The translations under genes and the position numbers were made by a program. DNA of 64,000 bases, from assembly GCF_024204685.1 (NCBI RefSeq), contig NZ_CP100350.1, forward strand, positions 2,644,501 through 2,708,500, written 5' to 3'. The notes under the pieces were generated by a model. That model was not told the DNA's origin and did no database searches. It saw only the letters and a list, made by a program, of their open reading frames with translations. Below are positions 26,338 through 33,639 of the stretch, one piece after another (the first letter of the stretch is position 1; each line of letters starts with the position of its first letter). The stretch comes from Gilvimarinus sp. DA14. Its GTDB lineage: Bacteria > Pseudomonadota > Gammaproteobacteria > Pseudomonadales > Cellvibrionaceae.

Positions 26338-26463
26338 TCAGATACCCTCTTGAAGATCAAGACCTGAAAGTGGAATTTTCGCATTAAAATGGGTTTCTGA
26401 CTTCACGACACCGTAGATCATGTGAACCGGCTTCCTCATGCTGACGCCAATAATCGCTTTAAA
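26338..26463 (-). pseudogene. IS110-family transposase C-terminal remnant
   Basis: On the minus strand about 42 codons read FKAIIGVSMRKPVHMIYGVV, then KSETHFNAK, and end LDLQEGI with stop TGA (26338-26340). This resembles the final segment of IS110/IS116 transposases (AxMRKxxHxIYGVxKxxxPF, often ending QxGI). No start or catalytic region remains. Copies of GGGGTCAGA lie at both edges (26334-26342 and 26469-26477), perhaps scars of the element. Confidence 0.6.
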
Positions 26464-26587
26464 ATCAACGGGGTCAGAGTCGCTGATTTTAACGAGAAAA
26501 ATCAGATGGGGTCTGGCCTTACATTTATGCTCCCCACATCCATTCTTGAGCTGATCAAATTAACGAGAAGGCTAGGCTAATTTAAGA

Positions 26588-27451
26588 ATGAACGGAAGAC
26601 CCACGATTCAGCATTGGGTGCCACGGTTTTATCTCAAGCAATTTGCGACAGAGGAAACAAGGGGCACTTCAAACCCGAAAGTCTGGGTAATCAACAAGGA
26701 CGATAGTCCGTCAGAGCCCGAACTCGTTACGACCAGAAGGATCTGTGGACAGCGATTTTTATATACTCCCGAAGGGAGTGATGGCAGACGAGACTGGAGC
26801 CTCGAGGAATATTTTTCGGGGTTGGAAAGTGGCGCAGCAGAATACTGGGAGGCACTTTCCAGTTTGCAGCTCGATCTATCAGAGCCAGAAGTAAGGAGTA
26901 GGGTAGCCGAATTTCTCGCTGCGCTTCACCTTCGCAACAAATTCGTGTTCGATCTCTGCAAGGGGATCATGGAGAAACGAGACGCACTATTTGGCAGGCC
27001 AAGGCCTATTCAGAAAATCGCGGGTGAAGAGGTCAATGATGATCGACCGGACCTGACTAATCCTGGAAAAATTTTTGCGCAAAGTACGAGAGACGGTATC
27101 CCAAGAATAAAAAAGTTATTTGAGTCATATCGTTGGATGATCCTGAAGTGCGAGAAAAATGTTTTGACCACCTCTGATGTGCCGGTAACATTCATAGACT
27201 CGATCCCGCGCCGGTCCGGGCCCGGATCGAAAGATGCGAAAGCAGTCTTTCCAGTGTCGCCAAGCACGCTGCTCTGTATGGTGCCCCGAGAGGGGCAGCC
27301 TGAGACTCTCTGCGGCGAGGTTGACTGTGCTTTTTTCCAGGATGTCAATCAAGCAATAGAAAATTATGCCGAAAGATTTGTAGTTCTCGGGACAAAAGAT
27401 GCAGCGAATCAATGGTTTCAGGATAAATTAAATAGGACGCCCAAAGCTTAA
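26588..27451 (+). CDS. DUF4238 protein
   Basis: A 287-residue protein whose start, IQHWVPRFYLKQFATEE, is the hallmark of DUF4238 (HxxPRFYLxxF). A conserved middle part, ALHLRNKFVFDLCKGIMEKR, and a later MILKCEKNVLTTSDVPVTFI also fit the family, whose later domain often reads TSDxPV. The function is unknown; members are scattered in accessory regions. It follows the PD-(D/E)XK gene by 270 bases that hold the transposase remnant. Its last codons coincide with a 25-base sequence also found at 25280-25304. Confidence 0.8.
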   Translation: MNGRPTIQHWVPRFYLKQFATEETRGTSNPKVWVINKDDSPSEPELVTTRRICGQRFLYTPEGSDGRRDWSLEEYFSGLESGAAEYWEALSSLQLDLSEPEVRSRVAEFLAALHLRNKFVFDLCKGIMEKRDALFGRPRPIQKIAGEEVNDDRPDLTNPGKIFAQSTRDGIPRIKKLFESYRWMILKCEKNVLTTSDVPVTFIDSIPRRSGPGSKDAKAVFPVSPSTLLCMVPREGQPETLCGEVDCAFFQDVNQAIENYAERFVVLGTKDAANQWFQDKLNRTPKA

Positions 27452-27676
27452 AGAAGCTTAGCTATTCTTGGCCGGTTCACTAACGGTTTTTATGTTCTCG
27501 GATTATTGAGGCTTGAGTTGATAGGAAACCGGTCAACAAATGATAAAGGTCATAAAGGTGTCAAATCTTGACTTAAGAAAAATAGCGGCCGCTAATACCA
27601 ATAAGGAGCATTGGGGTCTAGTCTTGAATTGTGAAAATTTTTAGAATGCTACTACGAAAAATATGGAGGCGGATCT

Positions 27677-27976
27677 ATGGTTGAAGAAAAGGACATAGAA
27701 TTATTTCTAAAAGCGAAAAAGGAAGAGAAAACAACTATTTTTTTACAATCCCTGTCGGCAGCCTTTTTGCTCGCGCTTGTGATGCTCGAGGTTTTTAACG
27801 TTACTCATGATTACACCATTTTATTGGCCACCATCTCAATCGTATTTATGACGGCGGCATTGGGTCGCAGTCGGTGGATTACTGTTTCCAGGTCGCACCT
27901 GATTGCCACCTTGGAAAGCATTATTAATAGGGATGCCAATGCTTTGAAGATTTTGGCGGATAAAAAGAGAAGCTAA
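27677..27976 (+). CDS. Small two-helix membrane protein, unknown
   Basis: A 99-residue protein with a charged N-terminus (EEKDIELFLKAKKEEK), two membrane helices (about 25-42 and 48-64) and a basic tail. The ATG has GGAGG nine bases upstream, a good site, which supports it as a real gene. I do not recognise the family. About 225 bases before and 250 bases after it hold nothing I can name. Confidence 0.6.
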   Translation: MVEEKDIELFLKAKKEEKTTIFLQSLSAAFLLALVMLEVFNVTHDYTILLATISIVFMTAALGRSRWITVSRSHLIATLESIINRDANALKILADKKRS

Positions 27977-28228
27977 GAGATTTCACTTCACTCATTCCCC
28001 TTTGCTTTATCACAAACCATTCAGCACTTCCGGCATCGCACCATCATCTACTGTGAATGGTACAGATCCTGCTTATTTGATGTTTCTTATAGTTAGATTG
28101 CCCTAAAACCCACTTTAGCAACGCCAAGAGAGTAAAACTCACAATCTCAGCGCGCTTTTGACAATTTTTCGGTTCAAATTAGAGGGTGTTTTAGGTTTTA
28201 CAACCAATCAAGCGAAAGGTGAATAAGC

Positions 28229-28876
28229 ATGTTAATAAGTCGTTGGTTTTTCAGTTCCATTTTAGTCGTGACTCTGGCGGGCTGTCAGTCGGTTTATTAC
28301 GGGGCGATGGAAAAGGCGGGGGTTCACAAGCGCGATATTATGATTGACCGTGTGGAGTCGGCACAGGAGTCGCAGACTGATGCCAAGGAGCAGTTCGAGT
28401 CTGCGCTGGAACAGTATCAATCTATTGTGACGATTGAAGATCAGGACTTGGTAGAGCGCTACGAGAAGCTCAACGACGAATACGAGGACAGTAAAGCGGC
28501 CGCTGAAGAGGTGTCCGAGCGCATTAATTCGGTGGAAGACGTTTCCGAAGCCCTGTTCGATGAGTGGGAAGATGAAATTGATTTGTACAGCAATGCCAAC
28601 CTAAAGCGCCAAAGTGAAGCCAAGTTACGTCAGACCAAAAAGCAATACGAGAAACTGATTAACGCTATGCGCAGTGCAGAGGCACGCATGGATCCGGTGT
28701 TACAAGTGTTTCAAGACCAGGTGTTGTTTCTTAAGCATAACTTGAACGCGCGCGCGATTGACTCGCTGCAGGGTGAGCTGGGAAATGTAAACACTGAGGT
28801 TGCCGGGCTGATCCGCGAAATGGAAAAATCCATTGCCGAGTCGGAAGCGTTTATTAGCAGCCTTAAGAATGACTAG
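28229..28876 (+). CDS. DUF2959 coiled-coil lipoprotein
   Basis: A 215-residue lipoprotein: signal with lipobox LAGC (Cys19), then an almost wholly helical, charged mature chain rich in Glu, Lys and Gln. The segment YYGAMEKAGVHKRDIMIDRVE and the later SEAKLRQTKKQYEKLINAMR are typical of DUF2959. Function unknown; the predicted long coiled coil suggests a periplasmic structural or scaffold role, which is inference. It marks the return to core-like base composition after the accessory stretch. Confidence 0.85.
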   Translation: MLISRWFFSSILVVTLAGCQSVYYGAMEKAGVHKRDIMIDRVESAQESQTDAKEQFESALEQYQSIVTIEDQDLVERYEKLNDEYEDSKAAAEEVSERINSVEDVSEALFDEWEDEIDLYSNANLKRQSEAKLRQTKKQYEKLINAMRSAEARMDPVLQVFQDQVLFLKHNLNARAIDSLQGELGNVNTEVAGLIREMEKSIAESEAFISSLKND

Positions 28877-28975
28877 GCGACACGAAGCACAAGTTACCTA
28901 GGGCGCGAGCGAAAAATGTTATACGCAAGAATACTTTTCGTTACCTTTCGGTAGCAGTAGGTTACAGGAGCTCTC

Positions 28976-30196
28976 ATGGATCGACCATCGCCCGATAAGG
29001 CCTGTTCTGAGCTGGCACCTATCGAAATCGGCTTGGTCATTATCGGCCGTATGGATCGTATTGATAAACAGGCCATTCGGTTGGCGCGCGAGCAGCTGCT
29101 GGTCTGGCTGCAAGAACAGTTTCCTCAGTTCGCCTGGCGCATCAGTGCAGTTCAGCGCGAAGAGGTGCCCCTGAGCATTCGCCAGGAGCCCTCGGCTTTG
29201 TTGCGCGATGGCAGCGACTTGCGCGATGCCGAAGGCTGGGATTTTGCCATTTTATTCACCGCCGCTGATTTAACTTGTCGCTACAAGCCCTATTCGATTG
29301 CGGTTACCTCCAGCGCGCTGGACTTGGCGGTAGTGTCCACCAACCGAATCGACCCCCATGCATTTGATGCCGAAGTGGATGAGAGCGAGCGCGTACACAC
29401 AGTAGCGCAACGCCTAACCACGCTTTGCATTCGCTCTTTAGGTCACTTGAATGGCCTTGCTACGGCCCGAGAGGAAAACAATTTTATGCACATTCCCTCA
29501 TCGCCTAAAGAGCTGGCAAAGATGAGGGAGTTTGATAGTGATCAGCACAGCGCGATAGAAAATAACCTTCACCAAATTGCCGACCCCCGCCTTGAGGAAA
29601 CTCAGGCAGCGGAAAAGTTATCGCCCTTTCGCTTTTACCTGCAGTCGGCCTACATCAACAGGCACGAAATTGCCGATGCGGTTTTGCATGCGCGCCCCTG
29701 GGAGTTTCCGCTACGGTTGTTGCGCCTGACCGCTGCGGCGGTTTCCACAACGACTCTGTTAATGCTCACCGCCGAAACCTGGCATTTGGCATCCTATCAG
29801 GCCATAGCCACGCTCGCTATGCTATTGGGGGTTGTTCTGGCCGTTACCACCGCGCTGGTGGCGGTCAGGCAGCGCTTGTTAATTCGAAGGCGCCGCTCGC
29901 TAATGCGAGAGCAGATTGTGATTACCAATTGCTCGGCGGTGTTAATCGTATTACTGGGCCTTGCGAGCACAGCCGCCGCACTGCTGGCGCTCAATCTATC
30001 GGCGGGTTATTTGCTCTATCCGCTCAGCTTAGTGGCAGCCTGGATTGAGTCAGACATCGGCATGGTTATGTCCACTACCTACTGGCAAGTGGCCTTGTTC
30101 GTCACCACCCTGGGACTATTTATTGGCGCCCTGGGGGCCACCTTCGAAGAACAGCACCACTTTCGCCATGTGGTCTTTGTAGATGAAGAAATATGA
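28976..30196 (+). CDS. Membrane protein with degenerate metzincin-like N-terminal domain
   Basis: A 406-residue protein in two parts. Residues 1 to about 230 are soluble; IEIGLVIIGRMDRIDKQAI, WDFAILFTAADLTC and LAVVSTNRID recall archaemetzincin-type proteases. Where the zinc motif HExxHxxGxxH would stand it reads RSLGHLNGLAT, followed by NNFM: only the second histidine and the glycine remain, so it should not be a protease. From about 240 on there are four membrane helices in two pairs, separated by a basic loop (RQRLLIRRRRSLMREQ). It overlaps the antiporter gene by four bases (ATGA). A sensory or regulatory partner role is inferred. Confidence 0.7.
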   Translation: MDRPSPDKACSELAPIEIGLVIIGRMDRIDKQAIRLAREQLLVWLQEQFPQFAWRISAVQREEVPLSIRQEPSALLRDGSDLRDAEGWDFAILFTAADLTCRYKPYSIAVTSSALDLAVVSTNRIDPHAFDAEVDESERVHTVAQRLTTLCIRSLGHLNGLATAREENNFMHIPSSPKELAKMREFDSDQHSAIENNLHQIADPRLEETQAAEKLSPFRFYLQSAYINRHEIADAVLHARPWEFPLRLLRLTAAAVSTTTLLMLTAETWHLASYQAIATLAMLLGVVLAVTTALVAVRQRLLIRRRRSLMREQIVITNCSAVLIVLLGLASTAAALLALNLSAGYLLYPLSLVAAWIESDIGMVMSTTYWQVALFVTTLGLFIGALGATFEEQHHFRHVVFVDEEI

Positions 30197-31218
30197 TTGA
30201 ACTACTGGTGGGATCACCGGTGATGGCCTATGTCATCTTTGCTGTCTGTACCGGCATTATTTTGTTTGCGGGGGTGCGTATTACGCGCCTGGCCGATGCG
30301 CTGGGCAAACGAACCGGCATTGGCTCGGCGCTGTTTGGTGCTGTGCTTTTGGGGGGCACTACCTCTTTGCCCGGCATCATTACCTCGGTAAGTACTGCCT
30401 GGCAGGGTTACGCCGATCTTGCCGTGAGTAATGCGGTGGGGGGCATTGCCGCACAAACCACGTTTTTAATTTTTGCCGATATTATTTACCGCAAAGCCAA
30501 TTTAGAGCATGCCGCGGCCTCGTTGGAAAATCTGGTTCAATGCACTTTGCTGATTGCGCTGTTATCGGTCGCTCTGGTGGCGCTTACGGGGCCAGATGTC
30601 AGTGTTTTTGCGATTAACCCCGTCTCCATTGTTCTCGTGCTCGCCTATCTGTTTGGCCTGCGACTGATTTCCGATACCAAAGATCAGCCCCGCTGGTTTG
30701 CCTCTAAAACCAAAGAGACTAAGCCCGAAAGCGATTTGCCTACCCCGGGCGGGGCGTTGTCAACATTGTGGCTCAGGTTCGGCGGCTATGCAGTGGCGAT
30801 TGCCGTGGCAGGCTACGGCATTGGTGAAACGGGTATTGCGATTGCCAAAATCACCGGTATCTCGGAAACCGTGGTGGGCACCTTATTAACCTCAGTGGCG
30901 ACCTCACTGCCCGAACTGGTTACGGTGTTGTTCGCCGTACGGATGGGGGCACTCGCCTTGGCCGTGGGCGATATTATCGGCGGCAACAGCTTTGACGTGC
31001 TCTTTTTAGCCTTTGCAGACTTTGCCTACCGAGACGGGTCTATTTACCACGCGACCACCCGAGACACGGGCTTTGTTTTGGCTATTAATGTATTGATGAG
31101 TGCAGTTCTGATGCTGGGTCTGCTGCGCAGAAAACGCAGCGGCGTGGGCAATATTGGTTTTGAAGGCTTTATGGTGTTGGGACTCTACGCATTAGCCATT
31201 TTGGTTGTGACACAGTAA
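30193..31218 (+). CDS. Sodium/calcium-type cation antiporter (CaCA superfamily)
   Basis: A 341-residue membrane protein with two inverted halves of about five helices. The alpha repeats are GTTSLPGIITSVSTAW followed by AVSNAVGGIAAQTTF in the first half, and TSVATSLPELVTVLFAVRMG with VGDIIGGNSFDVLFLAF in the second. These are the ion-binding signatures of the CaCA/NCX superfamily. The first repeat has Gly rather than Glu after LP (SLPGI against SLPEL), so one half lacks the usual acidic ligand. It is coupled by ATGA to the metzincin-like membrane protein. Confidence 0.85.
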   Translation: MIELLVGSPVMAYVIFAVCTGIILFAGVRITRLADALGKRTGIGSALFGAVLLGGTTSLPGIITSVSTAWQGYADLAVSNAVGGIAAQTTFLIFADIIYRKANLEHAAASLENLVQCTLLIALLSVALVALTGPDVSVFAINPVSIVLVLAYLFGLRLISDTKDQPRWFASKTKETKPESDLPTPGGALSTLWLRFGGYAVAIAVAGYGIGETGIAIAKITGISETVVGTLLTSVATSLPELVTVLFAVRMGALALAVGDIIGGNSFDVLFLAFADFAYRDGSIYHATTRDTGFVLAINVLMSAVLMLGLLRRKRSGVGNIGFEGFMVLGLYALAILVVTQ

Positions 31219-31295
31219 TAAGGCACGTGCCCTGGTCCCGGCGCTTTACAGGTTGCTGCAATACGGTTTAGAGGCGATTGCTGCGGGCGGCGCGC

Positions 31296-31925
31296 TTACT
31301 GCGCGCCAGGTTTGCCTGCGCTGTACCAATACTCTGGCTTCAGGCCAATAATGCGGTAAATCCCTTCGGGCAGGTCTTTGCGGGCGTTATCGAGGTTGCG
31401 GGCCAGGCGCGTATGACTGACAAAGCCGTGCATATATTGCTGTATCAGGCGCGCTGTCTGCTCTACGTCTTCGGGCGGGGCGATAAACCCGCCGTTCTCC
31501 AGGTTGCGCAGCATCGCGATATGGTACTTGATGCCGCGGTCATTCATTTGTAGCAAGGTGTTGTTAATATCAACCTCGCCGCAGCTGGTTTGGTTGCCGG
31601 TGCTGAAAAAGGCGCAGCCCGGAATATTGTCGATATCATCGCCAATTTTGGTGTCCAGCACGAGCTTTAGCCAGCCCTCAAGTTGCTCCAGTGGAGTGTT
31701 AAGCGGCGACAGCAGGGCGTCGAGGTCGTGGCGAACTTTATCCCAGTAATGCTCAGATGCCTGGCAAAACAGCTCGGCCTTGGACTCGAAGTGGTGGTAA
31801 AAGCTGCCCTTGGTGACTTCGGCTTGTTTGCAGATTTCATTAACGCCCACAGAGTTATAGTTACTGCTCCAAATCAGTTTAAGGGCAGTTTCTAGCAACC
31901 GTGTACGTGTGTCTGTAGCCGTCAT
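31296..31925 (-). CDS. TetR-family transcriptional repressor
   Basis: A 209-residue TetR regulator. The DNA-binding helix-turn-helix lies in the first 50 residues: SVGVNEICKQAEVTKGSFYH followed by HFESKAELF. The ligand-binding half is helical and ends in an AcrR/NemR-like region. It is divergent from an RND efflux operon; three near-identical copies of a putative operator lie in the shared spacer, one of them 38 bases before its own start, so it probably controls both itself and the pump. Confidence 0.9.
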   Translation of the reverse strand: MTATDTRTRLLETALKLIWSSNYNSVGVNEICKQAEVTKGSFYHHFESKAELFCQASEHYWDKVRHDLDALLSPLNTPLEQLEGWLKLVLDTKIGDDIDNIPGCAFFSTGNQTSCGEVDINNTLLQMNDRGIKYHIAMLRNLENGGFIAPPEDVEQTARLIQQYMHGFVSHTRLARNLDNARKDLPEGIYRIIGLKPEYWYSAGKPGAQ

Positions 31926-31962
31926 AGAAAGACCTCTGGGTGGCGTTGGGCGGCATTATGAT

Positions 31963-31979
31963 ACCAACGGGTATGTTAA
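31963..31979. promoter_or_regulatory. Putative TetR operator, copy 1 (before tetR)
   Basis: ACCAACGGGTATGTTAA matches the other two sites in 14 of 17 bases. It lies 38 bases before the tetR start, where binding would allow autoregulation. Confidence 0.6.
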
Positions 31980-32122
31980 TCAATGCAGCTGTTTTGTCAT
32001 ACAGTTGTACGAAATGCTGTCTTATAGACGCTATTTTGCGTTAAAAAGTTCGTTTTTGCGCGTTAATTCAAGTAAATAAATACTTAAGTGGCCAGCGAAT
32101 TAATTGCAAAGCAATAATTTAG

Positions 32123-32152
32123 TTGACGAATAGACCAACCGGTATGTATAGT
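32123..32152 (+). promoter_or_regulatory. RND operon promoter with TetR operator (copy 2) in the spacer
   Basis: TTGACG (32123-32128) and TATAGT (32147-32152) are 18 bases apart, a good sigma-70 promoter. The sequence ACCAACCGGTATGTATA fills 32134-32150, so a bound repressor would block RNA polymerase directly. Confidence 0.75.
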
Positions 32153-32281
32153 TTTTAACACTGCCACGCAGTCATCCGACCTTATAAACAAAATCTTCCT
32201 ATTTCCCTGTTAACTATCGGGGCTATTGCGCCGATTTCGCTCTTGTAGCTTAGAGGTTGGATAACTGTACACAGAGGCCAT

Positions 32282-32298
32282 ACCAACCGGTATGTATA
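32282..32298 (+). promoter_or_regulatory. Putative TetR operator, copy 3 (in the leader)
   Basis: ACCAACCGGTATGTATA is identical over 17 bases to the promoter copy 148 bases upstream. It lies 68 bases before the membrane-fusion gene start, inside the presumed leader, where it could act as a roadblock or allow looping. Confidence 0.65.
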
Positions 32299-32366
32299 AG
32301 ATGCCGGAAGAGTTGATTTGTTCCCTAGTGTGTAAAGATTTTGCCGCAGGCAAAAGGAGATACCCC

Positions 32367-33530
32367 ATGTCTAGCTTGTTAGGTTTACCCAGCCGTATAC
32401 CGGTGGTGCGTTCAGTGGTGAGCGCCCTGTTCAGCGTGATGGCGCTGTCTGTCGCCCCGTTTGCCGCCACCGCTGACGACGCGGTTGCACCCCCTCCGCC
32501 CGCAGTGGATGTATTAGTGCTGGAGCCCGAAAGCGTGCGCACCTGGGTGGAGTTTTCCGGACGATTGGCGCCGGTCGAGAGCGCCAAAATTCGCCCTTTA
32601 GTGGGCGGAGTCATTCAGAAGGTGCTGTTTGCCGAAGGGCAGCAGGTAGAGCAAGGGCAGCCTCTGTTCGTGATCGACCCGCGCCCCCATCAAGCCGCTG
32701 TGGCTGAAGCCGAGGCGCGCCTGGCGGTCGCCCAATCGCGCGCTCAGTTGGCCCAGGATGAGCTAAAGCGGTCGCAGCAATTGGTCAACGATAAACTGAT
32801 ATCACAAAGCATTTACGATGCAGCGCGCAGTGCTAAGCATGTTGCCGATGCGGATGTAAAACAGGCTGAGGCGGTACTTAGCCAGCAGCAGCTGAACCTT
32901 GAGTACGCTCACATTACGGCGCCTATTAGTGGCCGGGTAAGCCGCGCGGAGCTAACCGCCGGTAACGTGGTCGATGCCGGAATTAACGCGCCGGTGCTGA
33001 CCGAAATTGTCGCCACGAACCAGCTTTTCGCCGAGTTTAATGTGGATGAGGCGACCTACATTGAATTTGTGCGCTCTGTGCAAGACCCGCAACAAATGCC
33101 CGTTAAGTTAACCCTGGCTCGCGACAGCGATGTGGTTTACGAAGGGCGTATCAGCTCATTCGATAACCGCCTTGACCCCACCAGCGGCACCATTCGCGCG
33201 CGGGCGGTGATCGATAACCGCGATGGCGCCTTGACGGCTGGTATGTTCGCCAACGTTCGCCTGGGCGCGGCATCCATTAACGAGGTGTTACTGGTGCCCA
33301 GCCTTGCGGTGAGTACAAATCAGAGCAAAAAGTTTGTGCTGGTTGTGGATGACACTAACACCGCTACCTATCGCGAAGTGACTTTGGGCGAATACTACCA
33401 GGGGCGACGCGTGGTGGCGGCGGGGTTAAGTCCCGGTGAGCGCGTGATTGTGAATGGTTTATCCCACGTTCGCCCGAATACTGTGGTCGCTCCGCGAGAG
33501 GTAGCCACCGAAGTCGCGGCGGCGCATTAA
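32367..33530 (+). CDS. RND efflux membrane fusion protein
   Basis: A 387-residue periplasmic adaptor of the AcrA/MexA family. A signal segment ends near APFAATADD. Then come the lipoyl halves (RPLVGGVIQKVLFAEGQQVE with a return in ITAPISGRVSRAELTAGNVV), a coiled coil (residues about 90-155) and beta-barrel parts. The ATG at 32367 is preceded by AAAGGAGA; the frame is open upstream, but the earlier ATG overlaps operator copy 3 and has no ribosome-binding site. It is the first gene of the three-part pump. Confidence 0.93.
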   Translation: MSSLLGLPSRIPVVRSVVSALFSVMALSVAPFAATADDAVAPPPPAVDVLVLEPESVRTWVEFSGRLAPVESAKIRPLVGGVIQKVLFAEGQQVEQGQPLFVIDPRPHQAAVAEAEARLAVAQSRAQLAQDELKRSQQLVNDKLISQSIYDAARSAKHVADADVKQAEAVLSQQQLNLEYAHITAPISGRVSRAELTAGNVVDAGINAPVLTEIVATNQLFAEFNVDEATYIEFVRSVQDPQQMPVKLTLARDSDVVYEGRISSFDNRLDPTSGTIRARAVIDNRDGALTAGMFANVRLGAASINEVLLVPSLAVSTNQSKKFVLVVDDTNTATYREVTLGEYYQGRRVVAAGLSPGERVIVNGLSHVRPNTVVAPREVATEVAAAH

Positions 33531-33639
33531 AAGATTCCGCGAATACTTCTAGTTTTAGGGCGTGCGGTCTTAATAGATTGCACGTCACGGTTTCTCATAT
33601 TGTCTTTATCTCCCATTTTCTATCGCTCATGGGCTTAGT

